Source: Mesorhizobium waimense
GTDB taxonomy: Bacteria; Pseudomonadota; Alphaproteobacteria; Rhizobiales; Rhizobiaceae
Assembly: GCF_003601975.1 (NCBI RefSeq)
Contig: NZ_QZWZ01000023.1
Location: 39,758-103,757, forward strand
Length of the DNA: 64,000 nt
Reading direction: 5' to 3'
Shown here: positions 26,925 to 35,289 of the stretch, piece by piece
How positions within the stretch are numbered: the stretch's first letter is position 1
Layout: every line of letters starts with the position of its first letter
Program-made: the position numbers and the translations under genes
Notes under the pieces: model-generated
What the model was told of the DNA's origin: nothing
Seen by the model: the letters and a program-made list of their open reading frames with translations, nothing else
The model's database searches: none

Positions 26925-27377
26925 TCAGGCTTCGCGCCGCTCCCGGAAAAAATCCTTCAGGATAAGGGAAGCTTCGCTTTCGCCCATGCCCGGATAAATG
27001 TCGGGCGTGTGATGGCAGGTGGGCGAAGCGAAGAAGCGCACGCCGTTGACCACCGCGCCGCCCTTCTCATCGGCGGCGCCGAAATAGAGCCGCCGCAGCC
27101 TGGCGAAGGAAATGGCCCCGGCGCACATCGCGCAGGGCTCCAGCGTGACATAGAGATCGTGCCCGGTCAGCCGCTCGCTGGCGAGCGCATGGCAGGCCGC
27201 CCGGATCGCCAGCATCTCGGCATGCGCCGTTGGGTCGGCAAGCTCGCGGGTGCGGTTGCCGGCCTTTGCAACGACCGTGCCGCCGCTGGCGATGACCGCG
27301 CCGACAGGCACTTCACCACGCAGCGCGGCAGCCTCGGCCTCCTTCAGCGCCAGCGCCATGAAATCCAGCCGCTTCAC
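26925..27377 (-). CDS. tadA: tRNA-specific adenosine deaminase
   Basis: This 150-residue zinc deaminase converts A34 to inosine in tRNA-Arg(ACG). The zinc and catalytic residues are in PTAHAEMLAIRAA (His and the proton-shuttling Glu) and LEPCAMCAGAI (two Cys). Family phrases MALALKEAEAAALRGEVPVGA and RRLYFGAADEKGGAV are also present. Length is normal. It is convergent with the lipoprotein gene and divergent from the pseudouridine synthase gene, so it shares a promoter region containing a palindromic mosaic repeat. Confidence 0.95.
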   Translation of the reverse strand: MKRLDFMALALKEAEAAALRGEVPVGAVIASGGTVVAKAGNRTRELADPTAHAEMLAIRAACHALASERLTGHDLYVTLEPCAMCAGAISFARLRRLYFGAADEKGGAVVNGVRFFASPTCHHTPDIYPGMGESEASLILKDFFRERREA

Positions 27378-27440
27378 GCGGTTTCCATTCCGATTATCTC
27401 CTCGCCACCTGACGGTGATCCTGTTATCTAGCGCCTAACC

Positions 27441-27536
27441 CCGAAAATCGGACTCAGGTTTTCGGAAACGATCATGCGCCAAATCAAAGTGCTACAGCGT
27501 CCTTTGCGCGTCCGAAAGGATGCGCCACGCTGTAGC
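27441..27536. repeat. Mosaic of two palindromes upstream of the pseudouridine synthase gene
   Basis: The first hairpin is CCGAAAA (27441-27447) with TTTTCGG (27459-27465). The second is GCTACAGCGT (27491-27500) with ACGCTGTAGC (27527-27536), with extra pairing inside. Both resemble intergenic repeats I recall from Mesorhizobium genomes. The second hairpin ends 22 bases before the pseudouridine synthase start, so it would lie in its leader RNA. Confidence 0.65.
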
Positions 27537-27558
27537 AGCGCAAACAGGCAAAGGCCAC

Positions 27559-29658
27559 ATGGACGACAACGACAAGAAATTCCGACCCAAAAAAGGTCCG
27601 GGCAAGAGCGGCCCAAAAGCCGCGACACCGCGCAGCCGCGATGGCGCCGCCGGCAAGGGCGGCAAGCCGTCCTTCGGTGCCAAGAAACCTTATGCACCGC
27701 GTGGCGATCGGCCGATGGCCGCCGAAGGCGAACGTCCGAAGCGGGATTTCAAGAGCGGCGAGCGGCCGTTTAGCAAGGGCCCACGCCCAGAAGGCAAGCC
27801 GTACGAAAAGCGCGAAGGTCCGCGCAAGCCTTACGCGCCGCGCGGCGACCGGCCGATGGCCGCCGATGGCGAGCGGCCGAAGCGCGACTTCAAAAGCGGC
27901 GAGCGGCCGTTCAGCAAGGGCCCACGCCCCGAAGGCAAGCCCTATGAAAAGCGTGAAGGCCCGCGCAAGCCGTACGCGCCGCGCGGCGACCGGCCGATGG
28001 CCGCCGATGGCGAGCGGCCGAAGCGCGACTTCAAAAGCGGCGACCGGCCGTTCAGCAAGGGGCCGCGCCCCGACGGCAAGCCGTATGAGAAGCGCGAAGG
28101 TCCGCGCGAGCCCTACGCACCGCGCGGCGACCGGCCGATGGCTGCCGAGGCCGAGGGCGGCGAGCGGCGCTTCGAGCGCCCGAAGCGTGATTTTGGCGAT
28201 CGTCCAAAGCGCGACTTCAGCGATCGCCCCAAACGCGACTTCGCTGATCGGCCAAAGCGCGACTTCGGTGGCGATCGACCGCGCACACCGGGTGCTGGGT
28301 CATCGGGTGGCGGCTTCAAGCCGCGCCCACGTCCCGCCGAGGCGGCGGAAGAAGCCGGCGAGCGTATCGCCAAGCGGTTGGCCCGTGCCGGCCTTGCCTC
28401 GCGCCGTGACGCCGAGGAGCTGATCGCTGCGGGTCGCGTCAAGGTCAATGGCCGGGCCCTGACTTCGCCGGCCTTCAACGTCATGCCCGGCGACATCATC
28501 CATCTCGACGGCATGGAGATCCCGCCGATCGAGCGCACGAGGCTGTTCCTGTTCCACAAGCCGGCCGGCGTCGTCACCACCAACCGCGACCCCGAAGGCC
28601 GCAAGACCGTGTTCGACGTGCTGCCGGCCGACCTGCCGCGGCTGATGACCATCGGCCGTCTCGACATCAACACAGAAGGCCTGCTGCTGCTCACCAATGA
28701 TGGCGGCCTGTCGCGGGTGCTCGAACTGCCGGCCACCGGCTGGCTCAGGCGCTACCGCGTGCGCGTCCACGGCAAGGTCGAGGAAAGCGCGCTCGCCGGC
28801 TTGCGCGAAGGCATCGCCGTCGATGGTGTCTTCTACGGCGCCATCGAGGCGAGCCTCGACCGCGAGCAGGGCTCGAACGCCTGGCTGACCATCGGACTGC
28901 GCGAAGGCAAGAACCGCGAGGTCAAAAACATCCTCGGTTCGCTCGGCCTCGACGTGACGCGGCTGATCCGCATTTCCTATGGGCCGTTCCAGCTTGAGGA
29001 CCTGCCGGAGGGCCATGTGCTGGAGATCAAGGGCCGCGTCCTGCGCGACCAGCTCGGCGAGCGGCTGGTCGAGGAGTCGGGCGCCAATTTCGACGCCGAA
29101 ATCACAAAACCGTTTTCCAACAAGCCGGTGCGGCGGACCGAGCCGCGCCCGGAGGAAGCCGAGCGGCCGAAATTTGCGCGTGACGGCGTCGATCGCCGCC
29201 CGATCGGCGAGGGCGGTCTGATCAAGAACCGCAAGCGCCGCGAAGGCAGCCGCGACGAGGCGCTCGGCAAGCTGTCAACAAGGCCCGAGAGAGGTTCCGG
29301 GCCGGAAAAGAGTTTTGGCGAGCGCGGTCCTAGACCTGAGCGTGGTGGCTTTGGCGACAAGCCTCGTGGCGGTTTCGGCGGCAAGAAATCAGACCGCGAG
29401 CAGCGGCCGATCGAGCCGCCCGGCCAGCGCAAGGCCAATGTCTGGATGGCGCCGGGTTCGCGTCCGATCGGCAAGGGCAGGGCGGAAGCCGATGCCGCCA
29501 AGGCGGCAGAGGCCAAGGCGCGCAAGACCTCGTTCAAGCCGTCCTATGGCAAACCGGCTGGCGCAAAGCCGTTCGGCAAGCCACGTGGCGAGCGTCCGGA
29601 CGGCGGCAAGGGCGGTGACCGGCCGCGCGGCGGCGTCAAGGGTCCCAGGACCAGATGA
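27559..29658 (+). CDS. RsuA/RluB-type pseudouridine synthase with long repeat-rich tails
   Basis: The protein has 699 residues against about 250-300 for the core family. Residues 1-270 are a basic, disordered-looking region with a 47-residue unit repeated three times plus part of a fourth, then four copies of RPKRDFxD. The S4 RNA-binding domain follows (IAKRLARAGLASRRDAEELI), then the catalytic domain with GRLDINTEGLLLLTNDG (catalytic Asp) and EGKNREVKNILGSLGL. The C-terminal 180 residues are again Arg/Lys/Gly/Pro-rich. It should make one pseudouridine in rRNA, probably 23S as RluB does, but the target base is inferred. It overlaps rsmD by 4 bases. The ATG has AAAGG upstream. Confidence 0.93.
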   Translation: MDDNDKKFRPKKGPGKSGPKAATPRSRDGAAGKGGKPSFGAKKPYAPRGDRPMAAEGERPKRDFKSGERPFSKGPRPEGKPYEKREGPRKPYAPRGDRPMAADGERPKRDFKSGERPFSKGPRPEGKPYEKREGPRKPYAPRGDRPMAADGERPKRDFKSGDRPFSKGPRPDGKPYEKREGPREPYAPRGDRPMAAEAEGGERRFERPKRDFGDRPKRDFSDRPKRDFADRPKRDFGGDRPRTPGAGSSGGGFKPRPRPAEAAEEAGERIAKRLARAGLASRRDAEELIAAGRVKVNGRALTSPAFNVMPGDIIHLDGMEIPPIERTRLFLFHKPAGVVTTNRDPEGRKTVFDVLPADLPRLMTIGRLDINTEGLLLLTNDGGLSRVLELPATGWLRRYRVRVHGKVEESALAGLREGIAVDGVFYGAIEASLDREQGSNAWLTIGLREGKNREVKNILGSLGLDVTRLIRISYGPFQLEDLPEGHVLEIKGRVLRDQLGERLVEESGANFDAEITKPFSNKPVRRTEPRPEEAERPKFARDGVDRRPIGEGGLIKNRKRREGSRDEALGKLSTRPERGSGPEKSFGERGPRPERGGFGDKPRGGFGGKKSDREQRPIEPPGQRKANVWMAPGSRPIGKGRAEADAAKAAEAKARKTSFKPSYGKPAGAKPFGKPRGERPDGGKGGDRPRGGVKGPRTR
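27685..28107 (+). repeat. Three 141-bp in-frame tandem repeats within the pseudouridine synthase gene
   Basis: The units start at 27685, 27826 and 27967 and encode a 47-residue block beginning KPYAPRGDRPMAA and ending PYEKREGPR. A partial fourth unit starts at 28108 as EPYAPRGDRPMAA. Units differ by only a few residues (E/D swaps), so the array is recent or kept uniform. It is followed by shorter 8-codon repeats at about 28175-28270. Confidence 0.92.
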
Positions 29659-30209
29659 GAATCGTCGGCGGCGAGTTTCGCGGGCGTCCGCTGGCGACCC
29701 CGCGCGATCATGCCATCCGCCCGACCACCGACCGCACCCGCGAGGCGGTGTTCAACGTGTTGGCGCACCGCTTCGCCGACAAGCTCGACGGCGCGCGCGT
29801 GCTCGACCTGTTCGCCGGCACCGGCGCGCTCGGCCTCGAGGCGTTGTCGCGCGGTGCATCCTACGGCGTCTTCATCGAGGAATCGGCGGAAGGGCGCGGC
29901 CTGATCCGCACCAATGTCGAGACCTTCGGACTTACCGGGCGCACCAAGATTTTTCGACGCGATGCCACGGCTTTGGGTGAAGCCGGCACGCTTTCGGCTT
30001 TTGGTCTGGTCTTCGCCGATCCGCCCTACGGCAAGGGCCTTGGCGAACGTGCGCTGCGCTCGGCCAGGGCAGGCGGCTGGCTTTTGCCTGGCGCGCTCTG
30101 CGTGGTCGAGGAGGTTGCATCGGCGCCCTTCGAACCAGGGCCGGGTTTTTCGGTGGTCGACGAGCGCGGCTACGGCGAGACGGTGATCCGGTTCATCGAG
30201 GCTGGGTGA
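29655..30209 (+). CDS. rsmD: 16S rRNA (guanine-966 N2)-methyltransferase
   Basis: This 184-residue SAM-dependent methyltransferase starts with the family phrase MRIVGGEFRGRPLATP. The SAM-binding motif is VLDLFAGTGALGLEALSRG and the catalytic motif FADPPYGKGL (D-P-P-Y, for N2-guanine methylation). It methylates G966 of 16S rRNA near the P site. The start codon overlaps the pseudouridine synthase stop (ATGA), so two rRNA-modifying enzymes are co-translated. Length is normal for RsmD. Confidence 0.96.
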   Translation: MRIVGGEFRGRPLATPRDHAIRPTTDRTREAVFNVLAHRFADKLDGARVLDLFAGTGALGLEALSRGASYGVFIEESAEGRGLIRTNVETFGLTGRTKIFRRDATALGEAGTLSAFGLVFADPPYGKGLGERALRSARAGGWLLPGALCVVEEVASAPFEPGPGFSVVDERGYGETVIRFIEAG

Positions 30210-30229
30210 GGCTTCCGCGATTGGCGCTT

Positions 30230-30414
30230 CCTCCCCCAATCCTTCATTTGGGGAGGCCGCGCAAACGGCCGGAGAGGGGGACGGTTGTGCGAGGCGCTAG
30301 CATTGGCGGTTTTCGAAAACGGTCAGGCCAGCTTTTCCTCGGTTCGTCGGCGCAATCCCCCTCTCCGTCTCGGCTTCGCCGAGCCACCCTTTCCCCCGCC
30401 TTGCGGGGGCGAGG
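30230..30414. repeat. CT/GA-rich palindromic mosaic element, family P2, copy 1
   Basis: It is a series of palindromes: CCTCCCCCAA with TTTGGGGAGG (30230-30256), a long-range pair CGGAGAGGGGGA with TCCCCCTCTCCG (about 30270 to 30367), CTCGGC-TTC-GCCGAG, and CCCCCGC-CTT-GCGGGGG. It fills most of the 299-base gap between rsmD and the first M16 gene. Related elements lie at 31895-32096 and 54525-54625. Confidence 0.7.
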
Positions 30415-30508
30415 AACTGAGCACACTGCCTCGAAAATGACGAACAATTCACTTTGCCTCGTCCATGAACCCCGCCTATCGTCGCGCCCATGACAACCGG
30501 AGCCATCG

Positions 30509-31864
30509 ATGACACCTCATACTAAATGGCTGCGGAGCGCGGTGCTCACCACGGCGCTGGCCCTGGCCGGTCCCGCGCTCGCCGCCGACGATGGCAAGGT
30601 GACCAACTTCCTGCTTAACAACGGCATGGAGGTGGTCGTCATCCCGGATCATCGCGCCCCGATCGTCACCCATATGGTGTGGTACAAGATCGGCAGCGCC
30701 GATGAGCCGCCCGGCAAATCAGGCATCGCGCATTTCTTCGAGCATCTGATGTTCAAGGCGACGACCAACCACGCCGCCGGTGAGTTCGACCGCGCCATCT
30801 CGGCCATCGGCGGCTCCAACAACGCCTTCACCTCATACGACTACACCGCCTTCCACGAGACGGTGGCGCCGTCGGCCCTTGGCGAGATGATGAGTTTCGA
30901 GGCCGACCGCATGCGCAACCTCATCCTCACCGACGACGTCATCAAGACCGAGCGCGACGTGATCCTGGAGGAGCGCCGCTCGCGCATCGACAGCAGCCCG
31001 CAAGCGGTGCTCGATGAGGAGGTCAACGCCACGCTGTGGCAGAACCAGCCCTATCGCATTCCAGTGATCGGCTGGATGCAGGAGATGGAAAAGCTGAACC
31101 GCACGGACGCCATCGCCTTCTATGACAAATACTACAGGCCCAACAACGCCGTGCTGATCGTGGCCGGCGATGTCGAGCCGGACATGGTGAAGGCGCTGGC
31201 CGAAAAGACCTACGGCAAGGTCGCGCGCGGCCCGGACTTACCCCCGCGCATCCGCCCGGTCGAGCCGGAGCAGAACACCAAGCGCACGGTGACGCTGACC
31301 GATGCGCGCGTTTCGGTGCCGAGCTTTTCGACGCAATGGGTGGTGCCGTCCTATCGCACCGCCCAGCCTGGCGAGGCCGAGGCGCTCGACCTCCTGGCCG
31401 AGATCCTCGGCGGCGGCAACCGCAGCCGGCTCTACCAGCAGCTTGTTGTGAAGCAGGGCATCGCCGGGGAAGCCGGCGCCTGGTTCCAGGGCACCATGTT
31501 CGACGCCACCAACTTCACCGTCTACGGCTCGCCGCGCGGCGATGCCAAGCTCAGCGATGTCGAGGCGGCGGTCGATGCCGAGGTCGCCCGCATCGCCAAG
31601 GACGGCGTCACGCCGGACGAGTTGGAGAAGGCCAAGGACCGCTATGTCCGCTCGGTGATCTTCGCCCGCGACAAGCAGGACGACATGGCCAACATGTACG
31701 GCTCGACGCTCGCCACCGGCGGCAATGTCAAGGATATCGAGGAATGGCCGGACCGCATCCGCAAGGTCACCGCCGACGAGGTCAAGGCGGTGGCAGTGCG
31801 CTATCTGGTGCTCGACCATTCGACGACAGGCTATCTCCTGCCGCAGCAGCAGGTGAGGAATTGA
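30509..31864 (+). CDS. M16 family zinc metallopeptidase (active subunit)
   Basis: The protein has 451 residues with a signal peptide (WLRSAVLTTALALAGPALAA), so it acts in the periplasm. The inverted zinc motif HFFEHLMFK (HxxEH) is intact, with the third ligand Glu in MMSFEADRM. It has the two-domain half-clamshell of M16B enzymes. The second M16 gene begins in the stop codon of this one and lacks the zinc motif, which is the known arrangement for heterodimeric M16B peptidases in which one partner is catalytic and the other helps bind substrate. It degrades peptides of unknown identity. Confidence 0.94.
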   Translation: MTPHTKWLRSAVLTTALALAGPALAADDGKVTNFLLNNGMEVVVIPDHRAPIVTHMVWYKIGSADEPPGKSGIAHFFEHLMFKATTNHAAGEFDRAISAIGGSNNAFTSYDYTAFHETVAPSALGEMMSFEADRMRNLILTDDVIKTERDVILEERRSRIDSSPQAVLDEEVNATLWQNQPYRIPVIGWMQEMEKLNRTDAIAFYDKYYRPNNAVLIVAGDVEPDMVKALAEKTYGKVARGPDLPPRIRPVEPEQNTKRTVTLTDARVSVPSFSTQWVVPSYRTAQPGEAEALDLLAEILGGGNRSRLYQQLVVKQGIAGEAGAWFQGTMFDATNFTVYGSPRGDAKLSDVEAAVDAEVARIAKDGVTPDELEKAKDRYVRSVIFARDKQDDMANMYGSTLATGGNVKDIEEWPDRIRKVTADEVKAVAVRYLVLDHSTTGYLLPQQQVRN

Positions 31865-33420
31865 TGATGATGAGCTTGCACAGCGGCACGTTCACTTCTC
31901 CCCGCCAGGCTCCCCCTTCCCCCCTTGTGGGGTCCGAAGGAGGGGGCGAGACCCGTGGCTCGCCCCTGGGCGGTGGCCTCGCGAAGCGAGGTCAGATGAG
32001 GGGTGTTCCAGCTTGGCACCGACAGCGATCCGTCCAACACCCCTCAACCGTCTCGGCGTTTCGCGCCGATCCACCTTCTCCCACAAGGGGAGAAGGGAAG
32101 GGCGCGCTGCACGCCATCGCCACTCTGCTCCTCTCCATCCTCTTCCTCATCCTGCCGGCTCTGGCCGCGCGGGCGATGGATATCCAGGAGGTGACGTCGC
32201 CCAAGGGCATCACCGCCTGGCTGGTCGAGGACCATTCGGTGCCGATCGTCACCATCCGCTTCGTCTTCGACGGCGGCTCCACGCAGGATCCCGCCGGCAA
32301 GGAAGGGCTCGCCAATCTGATGACCGGCCTGTTTGACGAGGGCGCCGGCGATTTCGACAGCGACGCCTTCCAGGTCAAGCTCGACGATGCCGGCGCCGAA
32401 ATGGGTTTCGATGCGCAGCGCGACGGCACCTATGGCTCGATGCGCATGCTTTCCGAACAGAAGGACGCCGCCTTCGACCTTTTGACGCTCGCGGTCAACA
32501 GGCCGCGCTTCGACCAGGCGCCAATCGACCGCATCCGCGCCCAGATCCTGTCCGGCATCATCGCCAATGAACGCGACCCCAACGCCATCGCCCAGCGCAA
32601 ATGGCTGCGTGCGATTTATGGCGAGCATCCCTATGCTCGGCCGGACGAGGGCACCAGGCAGAGCATCGCCACCATCACGCCCGACGATATCAGGGCATTC
32701 TACAAGGCCAGTTTCGCCCGCGATGGCCTGCATGTCGCGGTGGTCGGCGACATCGATGCCGCGACTTTGAAAGGCAAGCTCGACCAGGTCTTCGGCAACC
32801 TGCCGCAAAAGCAGGCGCTCGCCCCGGTCGCCGACACAGCCCTGAAACTGGGCCAGCAGGTGGAGGTGAATTATGACCTGCCGCAGACCTCGCTGCAGCT
32901 CGCTTTTCCCGGCGTGCAGCGCAACGCGCCGGATTTCTTCGCCGCAGTGCTGATGAACGAGATTCTTGGGGGCGGCACCTTCACCTCGCGCCTCTACGAC
33001 GAGGTGCGCGAGAAACGCGGGCTGGCCTATGGCGTCGATTCCAACCTCGTCGACCACCAGCATGCCAACGCGCTGATCGTTACCACGGCGACGCGTTCGG
33101 ACCGCGCCTTCGAGACCCTCGGCATCGTGCGCAAGGTGGTGAAGGATATGGCGGAGCAGGGGCCGACCGAGGCCGAGCTGGAGGCGACCAAGAAATACAT
33201 GATCGGCGCCTACCCCATCAACAATCTGGACTCCTCCAGCGCCATCGCCGCGACGCTGGTCGAGCTGCAACTGGACAAGCTCGGCATCGATTACATGCAG
33301 CGCCGCGCGGCGCTGATCAATGCAGTGACGCTCGATCAGGTCAAGGCGGCGGCGAAGAAGCTGCTATCTGCCGAGCCGGCCATCATGATCGTCGGGCCGG
33401 CGCTAGGAGGAAAGGGATGA
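31864..33420 (+). CDS. M16 family peptidase-like protein (inactive partner) with a repeat-derived N-terminal extension
   Basis: The core (from MDIQEV at 32176) is a normal M16 fold, but the HxxEH motif is replaced by GLANLMTGLFDEG, so it cannot bind zinc. The late signature GGGTFTSRLYDEVREKRGLA, which binds peptide in inactive partners, is kept. The frame is open back to three ATGs overlapping the upstream stop (31864, 31867, 31870). Between these and the signal-peptide core (ATLLLSILFLILPALAARA, about 32116-32175) lies a 200-bp palindromic repeat read through in frame, giving about 80 extra residues rich in Pro, Ser and Gly. No good start codon lies between the repeat and the signal core. 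Either the long leader is made or translation is impaired. The 3' end overlaps the patatin gene by 4 bases. Confidence 0.85.
   Translation: MMMSLHSGTFTSPRQAPPSPLVGSEGGGETRGSPLGGGLAKRGQMRGVPAWHRQRSVQHPSTVSAFRADPPSPTRGEGKGALHAIATLLLSILFLILPALAARAMDIQEVTSPKGITAWLVEDHSVPIVTIRFVFDGGSTQDPAGKEGLANLMTGLFDEGAGDFDSDAFQVKLDDAGAEMGFDAQRDGTYGSMRMLSEQKDAAFDLLTLAVNRPRFDQAPIDRIRAQILSGIIANERDPNAIAQRKWLRAIYGEHPYARPDEGTRQSIATITPDDIRAFYKASFARDGLHVAVVGDIDAATLKGKLDQVFGNLPQKQALAPVADTALKLGQQVEVNYDLPQTSLQLAFPGVQRNAPDFFAAVLMNEILGGGTFTSRLYDEVREKRGLAYGVDSNLVDHQHANALIVTTATRSDRAFETLGIVRKVVKDMAEQGPTEAELEATKKYMIGAYPINNLDSSSAIAATLVELQLDKLGIDYMQRRAALINAVTLDQVKAAAKKLLSAEPAIMIVGPALGGKG
31895..32096. repeat. Palindromic mosaic element, family P2, copy 2, inside a reading frame
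   Basis: The outer arms are CTTCTCCCC (31895-31903) and GGGGAGAAG (32087-32095). Inside are CCCCCTTCC against GGAGGGGG, GAGGGGTGTT (31999-32008) against AACACCCCTC (32036-32045), and CGGCG-TTTCG-CGCCG. It lies within the 5' part of the second M16 gene, which stays open across it. Confidence 0.72.
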
Positions 33421-34289
33421 GCCCCACCTTCGGTGTTGCCTTTGGCGGTGGCGGTGCGCGCGGGCTGGCGCATATCCACGCCATAGAGGCGCTGGACGAG
33501 CTCGGCATCAAGCCGGTCGCCATCGCCGGCTCTTCGATCGGCGCCATCATGGGCGCCGGCATGGCCTCGGGCATGGCCGGCAAGGACATCCACGACTATG
33601 CCCGCTCGATCCTCGGCCGCCGCGCCGAGGTGGCGACGCGCATGTGGCGCGCGCGCCCGGGCACCCTCGCCGAGGCGATGCAGGGCGGCATCCGCGTCAG
33701 CCAGTTCAACATCGAGCGCATCCTGAAAGCGTTCCTGCCCGACGCCATCCCCGAAACCTTCGCCGAGCTGAAGATCCCGCTGCAGGTGACGGCGACCGAC
33801 TATTTCGGCCACAAGCTCGCCGTGTTCGACAGCGGCGACCTGCATTCGGCATTGGCAGCCTCGGCCGCCATTCCCGCCGTGTTCCGCCCGGTGACGCGCG
33901 ACGGAAGGGTGCTGATCGACGGCGGCATCTACAACCCGGTGCCGTTCGATCTCATCGAAAAGGCTGCCGACATCATCATCGCCATCGACGTCGTCGGCGC
34001 GCCGAGCGAGATCGAGCGCAAGCATCCGACCACGGTCGACCTGATGTTCGGCGCCACGCAATTGATGATGCAGTCGATCATCGCCAACAAGCTGAAGCAG
34101 TGCCCGCCCGACATTCTGGTCCGCCCGGCGGTGTCGAAATACCGTGTGCTCGACTTCATGAAGATCGACGCGCTGATGAGCGAAACCGTCGACATCAAGG
34201 ACGAGCTGAAGCGCGAGATCGCGAAGGTGGTGGAGGGGCGGTCGCGCGACGACAAGCCGAAGCCCAACAGGCGCGCTGCCCGAACGTGA
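33417..34289 (+). CDS. Patatin-like phospholipase/esterase (RssA-like)
   Basis: This is a 290-residue serine lipid hydrolase. It shows the oxyanion loop GGGGARGLAHI, the nucleophile elbow GSSIGA (G-x-S-x-G) and the catalytic Asp in LIDGGIYNPVP (DGG). There is no signal peptide, so it is probably cytosolic. The start overlaps the second M16 gene (ATGA), so all three form one operon. Close relatives are short bacterial patatins of the RssA/YchK type with unknown physiological substrate. Confidence 0.93.
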   Translation: MSPTFGVAFGGGGARGLAHIHAIEALDELGIKPVAIAGSSIGAIMGAGMASGMAGKDIHDYARSILGRRAEVATRMWRARPGTLAEAMQGGIRVSQFNIERILKAFLPDAIPETFAELKIPLQVTATDYFGHKLAVFDSGDLHSALAASAAIPAVFRPVTRDGRVLIDGGIYNPVPFDLIEKAADIIIAIDVVGAPSEIERKHPTTVDLMFGATQLMMQSIIANKLKQCPPDILVRPAVSKYRVLDFMKIDALMSETVDIKDELKREIAKVVEGRSRDDKPKPNRRAART

Positions 34290-34299
34290 TGCCGGCGGA

Positions 34300-35238
34300 T
34301 TACGGCTCGATCGAACGGTTAAGGATCAGCGCCCCGGCGTGGCTTTCGCACGCCGCTGCCTGCGGCAGTTGCCGCACGCCCGGACAGATCGCCGTCAGGC
34401 CTTCCATCGTCAGCACGTCGGGGATCCTCGTGCGGCTGACGCACAGCGCGCCGTCCACTCCCCACGCCGCTTCGAACGCCATCCCCGGCGCCGCCTCGTC
34501 CTGCTGAATGCCGTTCCTGTCGTAGATGACGATCGGCGTGCCGTTGCGCGTATGGCCGACACCGTCGCCGCAATAATCGGCGCGGATCATGCGGGTGCAT
34601 GCCTGGTGATGATCCCAAAGCGGCGTTCCATCCGGCAGTTTTTCCCAAGGCCGATAGCCGAAACGCGCGCATTTGGCCTGGGCGCCGCCGGTGCAGGTAA
34701 TGCTGAAGGCCGTGTCGGACGGCAGATGGCGACCGTCTTGCGTCCACGTGCCGGCGAGCGGGAAGCCCATGCGCCTGCCTTCGGCGTCGGGTTCGCAGAT
34801 GTTGCGCCACTCGCCTGTCGCCGCGTCGCGGGTCGACATGGTGTAGAGCATGATCGCGCCATCCGGGTTCCTCGGATCGGTGTCGACCGCGTCGATGCGC
34901 AGCGGCACCCGGTCGTGTCCGTGACCGAGCGTCAGAATGGCGCCGACGAGATCGTCTTGAGGGACAATGTGGCCGTCTCCCGTCGTTACCTCGAACCTCG
35001 TGCCGACCACGGAGATCGAGCTGATCGCCTGTCGGGTCCCGGCCTCGTCAGCAGCGGTGGCGACCACGTCGGAAATGGCCGCGCCGATGGCCACCAATGC
35101 GCAGAGCCGGTGTGGATGACGCGGTTGAGTGACATTGTTGGTTCCCGACGTGACGCCTTGTGAGGGGTTGGTGGGCGTGGCCAAAGGCAGCTTTGTCATT
35201 GACTTTCGCTGGACAGAGAACGGAGGGCGCGGGGCCAT
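34300..35238 (-). CDS. ADYC-domain protein, probably exported
   Basis: The protein has about 312 residues. The C-terminal half carries the feature that names the ADYC domain, RADYCGDGVGHTRNGTPI, plus several Cys (about eight) likely to form disulfides, and WEKLPDGTPLWDHHQACTRM. A hydrophobic stretch (LCALVAIGAAISDVVA) lies 40-60 residues from the start and is either a late signal or an anchor. ATG 35238 has AGGTGG upstream; ATG 35199 would shorten the leader. The ADYC domain has no known activity; it occurs in secreted proteins. The gene is convergent with the patatin gene. Confidence 0.75.
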   Translation of the reverse strand: MAPRPPFSVQRKSMTKLPLATPTNPSQGVTSGTNNVTQPRHPHRLCALVAIGAAISDVVATAADEAGTRQAISSISVVGTRFEVTTGDGHIVPQDDLVGAILTLGHGHDRVPLRIDAVDTDPRNPDGAIMLYTMSTRDAATGEWRNICEPDAEGRRMGFPLAGTWTQDGRHLPSDTAFSITCTGGAQAKCARFGYRPWEKLPDGTPLWDHHQACTRMIRADYCGDGVGHTRNGTPIVIYDRNGIQQDEAAPGMAFEAAWGVDGALCVSRTRIPDVLTMEGLTAICPGVRQLPQAAACESHAGALILNRSIEP

Positions 35239-35289
35239 CCGTTCCACCTGACTGCATCTTTTGGTCGCGCAATTGGACGCGCGGCGCTT

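Noticed and set aside
27685..28107. CRISPR-like array because of regular 141-bp repeats
   Set aside because: The repeats are contiguous, in frame and coding, with no unique spacers; they belong to the pseudouridine synthase tail.
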